A DNA stretch of 64,000 bases from Methylobacterium sp. J-088 (GTDB lineage Bacteria; Pseudomonadota; Alphaproteobacteria; Rhizobiales; Beijerinckiaceae), in NCBI RefSeq assembly GCF_022829295.1, contig NZ_JAKSYH010000046.1:1-64000 (forward strand), read 5' to 3'. The position numbers and the translations under genes are program-made. Of the stretch, positions 53,091 to 62,078 are shown one piece after another; position 1 is the first letter of the stretch, and each line of letters opens with the position of its first letter. A model generated the notes under the pieces. The model was not told the origin of the DNA, did no database searches, and saw only the letters and a list, made by a program, of their open reading frames with translations.

Positions 53091-54470
53091 ATGACGGATG
53101 GCGCCCACGCTTTCGCGGCCCGGATCTGGCAGGCGCTCGACGGGCCGCCCGGCGCCCTCGACACGCTGCATGTCACCGGGACCGGCGCCCTGCCCTCCGC
53201 CTTCGCGGTGAGCGATCTGGCGGCCGGCTCGGTCGGGGCGGCCGCGTTGGCGCTCGCGGAGGTCGCGGGGCTGACCGGTCCGGTCACTGTGAACCGGCGT
53301 CTCGCCGCGTTCTGGTTCGCGCGGTCGCTGGAGCCCGAGGGCTGGCCCGTGCCCGACCCCTGGGATCCCGTCGCGGGGGACTACGAGACCCGGGACGGCT
53401 GGATCCGGCTCCACACCAACGCGCCGCATCACCGGGCGGCGGCCGAGCGCGTGCTCGGCGCCCAGGCGGATCGCGCCGGCATGGCGCGGGCGGTGTCGGG
53501 CCGGGCCAAGGCTGAGCTTGAGGCTGCGATCCTGGCCGAGGGCGGGTGCGCGGCCGAGATGCGCGGCCTCGCCGACTGGGCGGCGCATCCGCAGGGCCGC
53601 GCGGTGGCGGCCGAGTCGCTGGTGCAGGTCGATCCGAGCGATGACCGATCGGCATCGGCCTGGGTCCCCCGGCCCGGGCGACCGCTCGCCGGCCTGCGCG
53701 TCCTCGACCTGACGCGGGTGATCGCCGGGCCGGTGGCGACGCGCTTTCTCGCGGGTTTCGGGGCGGATGTGCTGCGGATCGACCCGCCCGATTGGAGCGA
53801 GGCTCCCATCGAGCCCGAGATGACCCTCGGCAAGACCTGCGCGCGGCTGGACCTGCGCCGCGCCGCCGACCGGGTGACCTTCGAGGCGCTGCTCGCGGGG
53901 GCGGACGTGCTGGTCCACGGTTATCGGCCGGGGGCCCTGGACGGCCTCGGATACGGGGCGGAGGCTCGGCGATCCCTCGCGCCGGGTCTCGTGGAGGTCT
54001 GCCTTGACGCCTATGGCTGGACCGGCCCCTGGGCCGGACGGCGCGGGTTCGACAGCCTCGTACAGATGAGCACCGGCATCGCGCAGGCCGGCCAGGCGTG
54101 GAAGCAAGCCGCCAAGCCGGTGCCGCTGCCGGTCCAGGCGCTCGACCACGCGACAGGCTACATGATGGCCGCAGCGGTTCTGCGGTTGCTGGCGCGCCGG
54201 CTCGCCGACGGGGCCGGGGGCGGGGCGCGGCTGTCTCTCGCCCGCACGGCTGCGTTGCTGATCGCAGCCGGTCCGGCCGAATCGGAGCCCGCCTGCCCGG
54301 CCGCGTCGCCGGAGGATCTGGCGCCCGAGATCGAGGCGACGTCATGGGGACCGGCGCGGCGGCTGCGGACGCCGGTGGAGGTGGCCGGCGTTTCGATGCG
54401 CTGGGCGCGGGCGGCGCGCCGTCTCGGGGATGATGCACCGGCTTGGTCAGCCGATGGCGTGGCGACTTGA
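53091..54470 (+). CDS. Family III CoA transferase
   Basis: A 459-residue CaiB/BaiF-type enzyme. The core PLAGLRVLDLTRVIAGPVATRFLAGFGADVLRIDPPDW near residue 200 is the family signature. VLVHGYRPGALDGLGYG and GFDSLVQMSTGIAQAG follow. The first 190 residues form a fused, more divergent half with GWIRLHTNAPHHRAA, which is also found in related proteins. It moves CoA between carboxylic acids; the acids are unknown. It is divergent from yejF. Confidence 0.85.
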   Translation: MTDGAHAFAARIWQALDGPPGALDTLHVTGTGALPSAFAVSDLAAGSVGAAALALAEVAGLTGPVTVNRRLAAFWFARSLEPEGWPVPDPWDPVAGDYETRDGWIRLHTNAPHHRAAAERVLGAQADRAGMARAVSGRAKAELEAAILAEGGCAAEMRGLADWAAHPQGRAVAAESLVQVDPSDDRSASAWVPRPGRPLAGLRVLDLTRVIAGPVATRFLAGFGADVLRIDPPDWSEAPIEPEMTLGKTCARLDLRRAADRVTFEALLAGADVLVHGYRPGALDGLGYGAEARRSLAPGLVEVCLDAYGWTGPWAGRRGFDSLVQMSTGIAQAGQAWKQAAKPVPLPVQALDHATGYMMAAAVLRLLARRLADGAGGGARLSLARTAALLIAAGPAESEPACPAASPEDLAPEIEATSWGPARRLRTPVEVAGVSMRWARAARRLGDDAPAWSADGVAT

Positions 54471-54508
54471 GGGCGCCGCCTCCCGTGCTGGGTCCCGGGA
54501 CGCATTCC

Positions 54509-54605
54509 GCTGGCGCTGCATGCGCCCGGGAAAGGGCGTCGCGCAGATCGGATAAAACGCGACGCCCTGTCCCGAACAGGTGGAGCGTCAGCGGAACCTG
54601 ATCCG
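54509..54605. repeat. Nested palindromic repeat element
   Basis: The inner hairpin has perfect 10-bp arms, GGGCGTCGCG at 54534-54543 and CGCGACGCCC at 54558-54567. The outer arms CGCATTCCGCTGGCGCTGC and GGAGCGTCAGCGGAACCTG pair imperfectly around it. The left part resembles 20755-20795. It lies in the 246-bp gap between the CoA transferase and transglycosylase genes; no other feature is seen in that gap. Confidence 0.65.
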
Positions 54606-54716
54606 GGAGGCCGCACAAGACCAGGCCGCGTCGCAGCTCGACCGGACCACATCTCAGAGCCCCATGCGGCCACCAGCATCGATTGATCCGCAACCGAAGG
54701 TCGCTACAACGCCGGT

Positions 54717-55634
54717 GTGACTATCGCACGCCTGCGCCGCGGCGCCCTCCTCGCCCTCTTCTGCGTTACGGCGCACCCGGCTCAGGCCGTCCCCTCCGAG
54801 GGGGCGACCGAGACCGTGGAGCAGGCGCTGTGCCGCCTGATCGACGAATCCGCAAAGGCCCGCAGCCTGCCGGTGCCGTTCCTGACGCGGCTGATCTGGC
54901 GCGAGAGCAGTTTTCGCGTGGGCGTCGTCAGCCGGGCCGGGGCGCAGGGTGTCGCCCAGTTCATGCCCGGGACGGCCCGGGAGCGCGGCCTCCTCGACCC
55001 GTTCGACCCCGAGCAGGCGATCCCGCACGCCGCCCACCTGCTGGCGGATCTCAAAACCCAGTTCGGCAATCTCGGCCTCGCGGCGGCGGCCTATAACGGC
55101 GGCGCGGGCCGGGTGAGCAAATGGCTCGCGGGCGATGGCGGCCTGCCCGAGGAGACCCGCGCCTACGTGGCCGCCATCACGGGCGTCCCGGCCGACGCGT
55201 GGCGGACCGGCCCCGGCAAGGCGATCGAGTACCCGGAGGGCGGCGCACCGGAAAAGCCTGACGCGAAGGACGCCAAGGCGGCCAAGCCGGAGGCGCCGCA
55301 GACCTGCCTGCAGGTCACCGCCAGCCTGCGCATCCCGTCCCGCGGCGACCGCTTCGCGCTGGGTGCCAACGAGGGCCCGGCCGCCCCCTGGGGCATCCAG
55401 CTCGCCGGCAATTTCTCCAAATCCCTGGCGCTTCAAAGCTTCAACCGGGCGCGGAGCACCTATGCGGGCGTGATCGGCGAGGTGCGGCCAATGATCATCG
55501 GGACGCGGCTGCGCAACCGCGGCACCCGGGCCTTCTACCGGATCCGCATCCCGGCCCAGAGTCGGCAGGCCGCCGACGACCTGTGCGGCCGCATCCGGAA
55601 GGTCGGCGGCGCCTGCTTCGTGCTGCGGACCTGA
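54717..55634 (+). CDS. Lytic transglycosylase with SPOR-like C-terminus
   Basis: A 305-residue exported protein starting at a GTG. A signal peptide (LRRGALLALFCVTAHPAQA) is followed by an SLT domain: FLTRLIWRESSFRVGVVSRAGAQGVAQFMPGTA with the catalytic Glu near residue 62, then AAAAYNGGAGRV. After an Ala/Lys/Pro linker, a C-terminal domain resembles SPOR (WGIQLAGNFSKSLALQSFNRAR). It cleaves peptidoglycan glycan chains in the periplasm. Confidence 0.9.
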   Translation: MTIARLRRGALLALFCVTAHPAQAVPSEGATETVEQALCRLIDESAKARSLPVPFLTRLIWRESSFRVGVVSRAGAQGVAQFMPGTARERGLLDPFDPEQAIPHAAHLLADLKTQFGNLGLAAAAYNGGAGRVSKWLAGDGGLPEETRAYVAAITGVPADAWRTGPGKAIEYPEGGAPEKPDAKDAKAAKPEAPQTCLQVTASLRIPSRGDRFALGANEGPAAPWGIQLAGNFSKSLALQSFNRARSTYAGVIGEVRPMIIGTRLRNRGTRAFYRIRIPAQSRQAADDLCGRIRKVGGACFVLRT

Positions 55635-55717
55635 TTTTTCGCGCTTCGCCGCGCGAGCGTCATCAATCCGCCCCGAGAGCGGTGCCGTATGCTCCTGTCG
55701 CGACAACCGGACGGGAT

Positions 55718-56620
55718 ATGACACGACTCCTCACTGCGCTGGCCAGCCTGCTCTGCCTCGGACTCGCAGCGTTCGGCCTCAACGCCGCCTCGCCGCTCGC
55801 CCTGTTCGACGCGATCGGCCCGCGCGATCCCGGCGGGCGCCTCGCCGCGAAGGATCAGGCCTTCGGCGAAGGGCCCCGGCGGCGCCTCGACGTCTACGTC
55901 CCCACGGCGGGCGCCGAGAACGCTCCGGTGCTGGTCTTCTTCTACGGCGGCTCTTGGCAGAGCGGCGCGAAGGACGATTACGCCTTCGTCGGGCATGCGC
56001 TCGCCGCCCAGGGCTTCGTCACGGTGCTGCCCGACTACCGGCTCTATCCGGAGACCGCCTTCCCGGGCTTCCTGGAAGACGGGGCGGCGGCACTGGCCTG
56101 GGTGCGCGACAACATCGCAGCCTTCGGCGGCGACCCGCGCCGGATCGTACTGGCGGGCCATTCGGCCGGCGCCTACAACGCCCTGATGCTCGGCCTCGAC
56201 CCGCGCTACGTGATGGCGGCGGGCGTCGATCCCAAGGCGATCAAGGCGGTGGCCGGCCTGTCGGGCCCCTACGATTTCCTGCCGCTCGATCAGGACACGA
56301 CCCTCAAGGTGTTCGGCAAGGCGCCCGATCTGGCCGCGACCCAGCCGGGCAGCTTCGTCGGCCCGCTCTCGCCCCCCGCCTTCCTGGCGTCCGGCGAAGC
56401 CGACACGGTGGTGAAGCCCCGCCACACGGTGAGCCTCGCCGCCCGCCTGCGCGCCGAGCACGTGCCCGTGCAGGAGCGGATCTATCCGGGCCTCGACCAC
56501 AAGGACACGCTGCTCGCCCTGTCGGTGACCTTCCGCTCCAAGGCGCCGGAACTCGCCGAGATGGCGGCGTTCCTGATGCGCCAATCCGCCGGTCGGACCC
56601 AGTACACGATGCGGCGCTGA
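55718..56620 (+). CDS. Exported alpha/beta-hydrolase esterase
   Basis: A 300-residue protein. The ATG giving MTRLLTALASLLCLGLAAFGL provides a signal or anchor segment; the frame upstream has no family character. The oxyanion motif is VFFYGGSW (HGG-like), the nucleophile GHSAGAYN has Ser near residue 150, an Asp lies in SGEADTVVKP, and the His in GLDHKDTLLAL. This is the BD-FAE/carboxylesterase group. The substrate is not known. Confidence 0.85.
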   Translation: MTRLLTALASLLCLGLAAFGLNAASPLALFDAIGPRDPGGRLAAKDQAFGEGPRRRLDVYVPTAGAENAPVLVFFYGGSWQSGAKDDYAFVGHALAAQGFVTVLPDYRLYPETAFPGFLEDGAAALAWVRDNIAAFGGDPRRIVLAGHSAGAYNALMLGLDPRYVMAAGVDPKAIKAVAGLSGPYDFLPLDQDTTLKVFGKAPDLAATQPGSFVGPLSPPAFLASGEADTVVKPRHTVSLAARLRAEHVPVQERIYPGLDHKDTLLALSVTFRSKAPELAEMAAFLMRQSAGRTQYTMRR

Positions 56621-56746
56621 GGGCGGCAGGCGTTCGTCAAGGTTATCGCGCGATCTCTGGGCGCAATATTTGATTTGCCATCGCGTGCGCCCGTCCCGGC
56701 GCTAGAATGACCATAGGCGCATGATGCGGCCTCGCGGTGGGACGAC

Positions 56747-58072
56747 ATGGCTTCTGCGGACGCAGCGATCGGCATCCCGCCCCGAGGGCGACGGGACGGC
56801 AGCACGGCCCGTGATGTCCCCGATCTGCTGCGCGTGCTCCTCAACGGGGCGGTCTTCGTCCTGCTCTGGAACCACGTCTGGCTGAAGGACCTGTCCGACC
56901 GGTCGATCCTCTCGGCCTCCGAGGACGGGAGCCTGCTGACCCAGGTGCTGTTCCTCACCGCCGGCACCGCCATGGCGCTGGCGATCCGCCGGATCGGCCT
57001 GCGGCACCTCCAACCGCTGATGACCCGGCCGCTCGTGCTCTGCGCCGTCTGGCTTGGCCTGACGACGCTGCTCTCCATCGCGCCGAGCCTGTCGCTGCGT
57101 CGGCTGGCGCTGTTCGTGATCGCCGCGATGCTCTCGGCGGGGGTTCTGATCGTCGCCCGGTCCCCGCGGCAGCTCGCCCTGAGCCTCGCCGGGGCGGCCC
57201 TGGTGATCGTGCTCTCGTCCTATCTGGCGGTCGCCTTCGTGCCGAGCCTCGCCATCCATTCGGCCTTCGACGTCAATTCCGATCCGAGCCATCCGGGCCT
57301 CTGGCGTGGGATCTTCCCGCAGAAGAACGAGGCCGGCGCCGCCATGGTGATCCTGGTGATCGTCGGCCTCTACGTCGCCACGGCCGCCAACCGGTTCCTC
57401 GGCTGGGCTATCGTGCTGCTGGCGGGTGGGTTCCTGCTGGCGAGCGGTTCCAAGACCGCGATCCTGCTGCTGCCGGTGATCCTCGGCGTGACGGGGCTCT
57501 GTCAGGTGCTAACGGGCGGGTTCGCCCGGCGCCTGCTGCTGCTGGGCCCGGTGGTCGGGTTCTCGCTGGTCTCGATCGGCTCGGTGCTGGTGCCGCCGAT
57601 CCAGGAGGCGGTCGGGTCGCTGCTGACCGACGCGACCTTCACCGGCCGCAGCGAGATCTGGCAGTTCGCCATCGACAACATCCTGATCCGCCCCTGGCGC
57701 GGCTGGGGGATCGGCGCCTTCTGGATGACCGAGCGGACCATGTATGGCGGCTCCGAGGAGCTGACCTGGGTCAACACCGTCGATCACGCCCACAACGCCT
57801 ATCTGGACACCGCCTTGATCGGCGGCCTGCCGCTCCTCGCGCTGACCGTGGCGGCCTTCGTGCTCGCGCCGGTGCGCGACCTCCAGCGCGTGGCCGGTGG
57901 CGCCCGGCTCGACGCGGAGACGATGCTGTTCCTGCGGCTGTGGTTCCTCGGGCTGGTCTCGGCCTCGTTCGAGACGGTGCTGTGGAACGGCAACAACGCC
58001 ACCTGCTGCATGTTCATGATGGCGGTGTTCGGCCTGCGCCTGCGGACGCGCTACGCGCTGGCGGCGGGTTGA
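56747..58072 (+). CDS. O-antigen ligase-family membrane protein
   Basis: A 441-residue polytopic membrane protein with about eleven helices. The large periplasmic loop includes FTGRSEIWQFAIDNILIRPWRGWGIGAFW and ends with VDHAHNAYLDTALIGG, the Wzy/WaaL family signature. It joins or polymerises lipid-linked glycans at the periplasmic face. No glycosyltransferase genes are nearby, so its polymer is unknown. The upstream 125 bp are relatively A/T-rich. Confidence 0.87.
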   Translation: MASADAAIGIPPRGRRDGSTARDVPDLLRVLLNGAVFVLLWNHVWLKDLSDRSILSASEDGSLLTQVLFLTAGTAMALAIRRIGLRHLQPLMTRPLVLCAVWLGLTTLLSIAPSLSLRRLALFVIAAMLSAGVLIVARSPRQLALSLAGAALVIVLSSYLAVAFVPSLAIHSAFDVNSDPSHPGLWRGIFPQKNEAGAAMVILVIVGLYVATAANRFLGWAIVLLAGGFLLASGSKTAILLLPVILGVTGLCQVLTGGFARRLLLLGPVVGFSLVSIGSVLVPPIQEAVGSLLTDATFTGRSEIWQFAIDNILIRPWRGWGIGAFWMTERTMYGGSEELTWVNTVDHAHNAYLDTALIGGLPLLALTVAAFVLAPVRDLQRVAGGARLDAETMLFLRLWFLGLVSASFETVLWNGNNATCCMFMMAVFGLRLRTRYALAAG

Positions 58073-58120
58073 GGGGAATGCAGCCCTGTCGCGATCCGTT
58101 CGCCGCTCTCGATCGATCGG

Positions 58121-59254
58121 TCAGCCCAGGGGGGCCGTCTCCCGTGCAAGCCAATCGATGACCGCCTTCAACGCCACGCCCTCACTGGCGCCGCCGTCGC
58201 GGGCGGTGGTGTAGGCAGCGAGCTGGCCGGCTGCGCTCGAGCCGTTTCGGGCGATCACCGTGGCGTGCGCCACCTGCGCCGTGCAGCCCAGCGCGGCCGC
58301 GTCCTCGGCGATCAGGTCCAGCAGCGCGTCCAGGGCGTCGGTGACGGAGACGGCGCGCCCGGCCGCCTCATCGATCAGCGACGCGCCCGTGCCGTCGCGC
58401 TCGGCCCGCCACAGGTTCTCCATCACGAACCCCCGCGAGGCGCCGGTCAGGCCGGCGTGGATGTCCGGACGACGGTCGAGCAGACGGACGAGGCAGCGAT
58501 AGAGCTGGGCGACGGTCAGGGTGTCGTCCAGCCGCGTGCAGCTGTCCGCGACGCGCAACTCCAGGGTCGGGTATCGGATCGATGGGCGGATGTGCCACCA
58601 GAAGTACGTCGGATCGGGCACGGCACCCGCGGTGGTCATAACCCGGACATACCGGGCGTAATCGGCATCGTCGTCGAACAGCTCGGGGAGGCCGGTGCGC
58701 GGCAACTCGGCGTAGGCCCGCAACCGGTAGCCGTGCAGGCCGGTGCGACGGCGGTCGTAGAACGGCGAGGACGTCGAGAGAGCCAGCAGCAGCGGCAGGA
58801 ACGGGTAGATCCGCCGCATGATGTCGACCCGCTCCTCGGGGCGCGGCACCTCGACATGGACGTGCATGCCAGCGACCACGGAGCGGCGCCCGGTGATCTG
58901 AAGGTCGTCCATCATCCCCCGGTAGCGTGGTTTGTCCGTCTCCTTCTGGATCGACCAGACGGCGGTGGGGTGCGTGCCGGCGGCGAACAGCTTGAGCCCG
59001 TGCGCGCGGGCGGTCGCTTGGAGCTTGTCGCGCAGATCACCGAGCGCGGCCCGTGCCTCCTCGACGCTCGCCGTCGGCTTCGAGCAGATCTCCACCTCGT
59101 TTTCGAGGAGTTCCCGCTCGACCGAACCCAGACGTTTGGCCGCGTCGTGGAAACCCTGGATCGACGCGCGCGGCGCGCCCCGCGAACGAGCGCTGGCCAG
59201 GAAGAACTCCTCCTCGATGCCGAACTTGAAGTCGTGTCCCGACCGCTGCGCCAT
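58121..59254 (-). CDS. YbdK-type carboxylate-amine ligase
   Basis: A 377-residue ATP-grasp-like enzyme of the glutamate-cysteine ligase 2 family. The ATG giving MAQRSGHDFKFGIEEEFFLASARSRG starts at the family signature GIEEEFFL. RSVVAGMHVHVEVPRPEERVDIMRRIYPFLPLLLALSTSSPFYDRRRTGLHGYRLRAYAEL and FWWHIRPSIRYPTLELRVADSCTRLDD follow. It makes gamma-glutamyl amides in vitro; the natural substrate is unclear. It stands alone. Confidence 0.9.
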   Translation of the reverse strand: MAQRSGHDFKFGIEEEFFLASARSRGAPRASIQGFHDAAKRLGSVERELLENEVEICSKPTASVEEARAALGDLRDKLQATARAHGLKLFAAGTHPTAVWSIQKETDKPRYRGMMDDLQITGRRSVVAGMHVHVEVPRPEERVDIMRRIYPFLPLLLALSTSSPFYDRRRTGLHGYRLRAYAELPRTGLPELFDDDADYARYVRVMTTAGAVPDPTYFWWHIRPSIRYPTLELRVADSCTRLDDTLTVAQLYRCLVRLLDRRPDIHAGLTGASRGFVMENLWRAERDGTGASLIDEAAGRAVSVTDALDALLDLIAEDAAALGCTAQVAHATVIARNGSSAAGQLAAYTTARDGGASEGVALKAVIDWLARETAPLG

Positions 59255-59408
59255 CGTGTGGTTCCGATCCCTGGACGTGCGGCCGCCATCCACGCGCGCG
59301 CCGGACCGGCGCCGCCGCGAAAGCCGGACTGACCGACACCATGCGCGATCCGGGCCAACGTGCGTAAGCGGTGATCCTCGGATCGCGCCGGGGATGCCGC
59401 AGCCGACT

Positions 59409-59786
59409 CTACGGTGAGGCTCCGCGCCCGGCCACCTCCGGCGGCACCGGCCGCGGGCGACGGTCGGCGCCGACCGTCACGAAGGTGATGGTCGCCTCCG
59501 TGACCTTCATGGTCGCCTCGCTCGCCCGCTCGCGCCGCCAGACCTCCGCTTGGATGCACAGGGACGAGCGCCCGACCTGGACGAGCCACGCGTAGAGGCC
59601 GACCTCGCCGCCCACGAAGACCGGGTGATGGAAGGTGATCGCGTCGACCGCGATGGTGGCGCAGCGCCAACGCCAGCGCCGCGCGGCGACGTTGCCGGCG
59701 GCCAGATCCAGCTGGGCCATCAGCCAGCCGCCGAAGATGTCGCTGGCCGGGCTGGTGTCGGCCGGCATCGCGATGGTGCGGATCAC
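59409..59786 (-). CDS. YciA-family acyl-CoA thioesterase
   Basis: A 125-residue hotdog-fold enzyme. IRTIAMPADTSPASDIFGGWLMAQLDLAAG is the YciA opening with the catalytic Asp near residue 16, and VDAITFHHPVFVGGEVGLYAWL and MKVTEATITFVTV complete the fold. It hydrolyses acyl-CoAs in the cytoplasm. The start is secure because the motif begins at residue 2. It lies between divergent and codirectional genes of unrelated function. Confidence 0.9.
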   Translation of the reverse strand: MIRTIAMPADTSPASDIFGGWLMAQLDLAAGNVAARRWRWRCATIAVDAITFHHPVFVGGEVGLYAWLVQVGRSSLCIQAEVWRRERASEATMKVTEATITFVTVGADRRPRPVPPEVAGRGASP

Positions 59787-59901
59787 CCGCGATCCGTCGG
59801 CTGGGAACCGGCTATCCCGCCGTCCGTGCTCTGCGCCTCTGTCAGGAGCCGGAAGGGTCCCCGCCCCTGGCTGGAATCCTTCCGGTCAAGCTCGGCCGTG
59901 G

Positions 59902-61671
59902 TCAATCGGGCAGCGCGAAGACCAGCAGCGCGTCGCCGGTGCCGAAACCCGACGCCTTGGTGTAGGACGCGCCGCCCGCAGCCACCGCCACGTATTGCTT
60001 GCCGTCCAGCGCGTACGTCATGGCCGGCCCGCTGATCCCCGCGCCGCACTGGAATCGCCAGAGCACGCGGCCGTCGCGCGCGTCGTGGGCATCGAGATGT
60101 CCATCCTCCTCGCCGGAGAAGACGAGACCGCCCGCAGTCGCCAACGTGCCTCCCGAGAGCCGGCTCGCCGACCGCACCGACCACGCGATTGTGCCGCCGT
60201 CCTTGAGATCGACGGCGGTGAGCATGCTGAAGGACGGCTCGCCCTTCGCCTCGCTGGTCTCGGTGTAGCGGATCTCCGGCCGCCCTGTGGCGGCCGGCAC
60301 GGTCTTCACCGTGTAGGTCGTCGCCCCGTGGCGGACCTGCACGTAGGCGCGGCGCCCATCATAGGCCGTCGGCGGCCAGGAGACCGCGCCGAGGGGCCCG
60401 GGCGCCACGACGGTGCCCTGGGCGGTCGGCGGTGCGAACAGGTTCTTCTGGTCGAGGAGCGGCGCCGAGCGTTCGAGGAGCTTTCCCGATGCCCGGTCGT
60501 GGACGTAGATCCAGCCGGTCTTGCTCGCCGAGGCCACGGCCTTGGTGCCGTTCGGACCATCGAGCAGGAAGGGCGGCGCGGCGACATCGTAGCCCCACTC
60601 GTCGTGCGGCACCTGCTGATAGTACCAGCGCAGCGCGCCGGTCTTCACATCCAGCGCCACGAGGCACATCGTGTAGAGGTTGTCCCCGGGCCGCGACAGG
60701 CCGAAATTCTGCGGTGCCGGGTTGCCGGTGCCGAGGAAGATCAGGCCGAGATCGGAATCGTAGGCCGGCGTCATCCAAGGGGAGCCGCCGCCGACGCGCC
60801 ACGCGTCGCGGTTGGCGGGGGCCGCCGCTTTCTCGGCGGCGATGTCGCGATGGAGCGGCGTACCGTCGGTGGTCTTTTCGACAAAACCGCCCTCCCAGCC
60901 CTCCGAGGGCGTGACGTACCAGCGCCAGCGCTCTTCCCCGGTCTTGGCATCGTAGGCCGCGAGCCAGCCGCGTCGGCCATAGCCGCCCTCGATCCCGACC
61001 ACCGCGCCGCCGTCGAGGCCGCCCGCCGCGTCCTCGATGTGCAAGCCGTAGCCCGCGCCGGTGACGCCGACGATCACCAGCCCGTCGGCGACCAGCGGCG
61101 GCATCTTGAAGCCGAGCCGGCTCGAACCCTGCACGGGCTTTCCGCCGAGCGTGGCAGCCAGCCCAGAGGCGGTTTCGGTCTCGCCCTCCTCCGGCCGGAC
61201 CGCCTCCTTGTCCCAGACCATCGTGCCGGTCTTCGCGTCCAGCGCGATCAGCCGCCCGTCCATGGTCGCCTCAAAGACGAGGCCGCCGGACACCGCGAGC
61301 CCACGGTTGGATGGCGGCCCGAAGATCTTCTCCGTGCGCGGCTTGTGTGAGTAGGTCCAAAGCGGCTTGCCGGTCTTCGCGTCGAGAGCCGCGACGTTGT
61401 TCTGGGTGGTGGAGAGGTAGAGCGTCCCGTCCACCATCACGGGCTGGGCCTGGAAATAGCCGGTCACGCCCGTCTGAAAGATCCAGGCGGGTCGCAGCCG
61501 GTCGATCGAATCGCGGTCGATCTGGGTCAGCTCGGAAAAATTGCGGTTGCTGGGATCGTGCCCGAAGGCCGGCCAGGGGGTCTCGGCGGCGGAGGCTGCA
61601 AGCGGCGTGGCGAACAGCGCCAGGCAAGCCAGGGAGCGTCCCCTACCCCTCAGGATGGCGTGATGAGGCAA
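59902..61671 (-). CDS. PQQ-dependent dehydrogenase-like propeller protein
   Basis: A 589-residue periplasmic protein with signal peptide (LACLALFATPLAASAAE). Eight tryptophan-docking propeller repeats are visible (e.g. NNVAALDAKTGKPLWTY, GWLAAYDAKTGEERWRW, LVALDVKTGALRWYY). It resembles methanol/ethanol dehydrogenases and keeps GTGNPAP at 314-320. The catalytic segment is PHDEWGYD (residues 355-362), so the usual catalytic Asp is Gly360 while Asp362 occupies the lanthanide-ligand position. The metal-binding Glu is also Gly in GYGRRG. There is no adjacent Cys pair. No cytochrome gene is nearby. Confidence 0.85.
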   Translation of the reverse strand: MPHHAILRGRGRSLACLALFATPLAASAAETPWPAFGHDPSNRNFSELTQIDRDSIDRLRPAWIFQTGVTGYFQAQPVMVDGTLYLSTTQNNVAALDAKTGKPLWTYSHKPRTEKIFGPPSNRGLAVSGGLVFEATMDGRLIALDAKTGTMVWDKEAVRPEEGETETASGLAATLGGKPVQGSSRLGFKMPPLVADGLVIVGVTGAGYGLHIEDAAGGLDGGAVVGIEGGYGRRGWLAAYDAKTGEERWRWYVTPSEGWEGGFVEKTTDGTPLHRDIAAEKAAAPANRDAWRVGGGSPWMTPAYDSDLGLIFLGTGNPAPQNFGLSRPGDNLYTMCLVALDVKTGALRWYYQQVPHDEWGYDVAAPPFLLDGPNGTKAVASASKTGWIYVHDRASGKLLERSAPLLDQKNLFAPPTAQGTVVAPGPLGAVSWPPTAYDGRRAYVQVRHGATTYTVKTVPAATGRPEIRYTETSEAKGEPSFSMLTAVDLKDGGTIAWSVRSASRLSGGTLATAGGLVFSGEEDGHLDAHDARDGRVLWRFQCGAGISGPAMTYALDGKQYVAVAAGGASYTKASGFGTGDALLVFALPD

Positions 61672-61757
61672 GGCGTTTCATCTCCCGGGTTTGCGCGGCT
61701 GCCCGTGCCGGCGTTCGACGATCGCCCGCTTCGGCGTTGAAGGCTTTGCGACGCAGC

Positions 61758-61773
61758 GTATCTTATGGGATAC
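61758..61773. promoter_or_regulatory. Palindrome ahead of the HigB-like toxin gene
   Basis: GTATC-TTATGG-GATAC is a perfect 5-bp inverted repeat that ends seven bases before the toxin GTG. Toxin-antitoxin operons are usually repressed by their own antitoxin at such sites. It may also overlap the -10. Confidence 0.45.
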
Positions 61774-61780
61774 TTTTCAA

Positions 61781-62074
61781 GTGCCGCGGATCGTGACGAC
61801 GGCCGTCTTCGACCGGTGGATCGAAGGCCTGCGCGACCGCGTCGGCCGAGCGAGAATCCTCCGGCGGATCGTTCGGTTCCAAGAGGGCAACCCGGGGACG
61901 GTGGCCCCTGTCGGTGGCGGGGTCAGCGAGATGAAGATCGACAGCAGTCCGGGCTACCGCATCTACATCGTCCACCGGGACGATGGCACGATCGTGATCC
62001 TGCTGTGCGGCGGCGACCAGGGTAGCCAAGCGCGCGATATCGCGCGGGCCCATGAACTCGCATTGACGGTTTGA
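61781..62074 (+). CDS. RelE/ParE-family toxin (HigB-like)
   Basis: A 97-residue basic protein starting at a GTG giving VPRIVTTAVFDRWIEGLRDRVGRARILRRI; the frame upstream is open but outside the family. GNPGTVAPVGGGVSEMKIDSSPGYRIYIVHRDDGTIVILLCGGDQGSQARDIARA is the RelE-like killer-protein core (TIGR02683 type). It probably cleaves mRNA at the ribosome. The antitoxin gene follows after four bases. Confidence 0.88.
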   Translation: MPRIVTTAVFDRWIEGLRDRVGRARILRRIVRFQEGNPGTVAPVGGGVSEMKIDSSPGYRIYIVHRDDGTIVILLCGGDQGSQARDIARAHELALTV

Positions 62075-62078
62075 GGAT

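Noticed and set aside
61765..62025. An ATG-initiated frame overlapping the toxin gene
   Set aside because: It is out of frame with the clear RelE-like sequence and encodes Arg/Pro-rich shadow protein.
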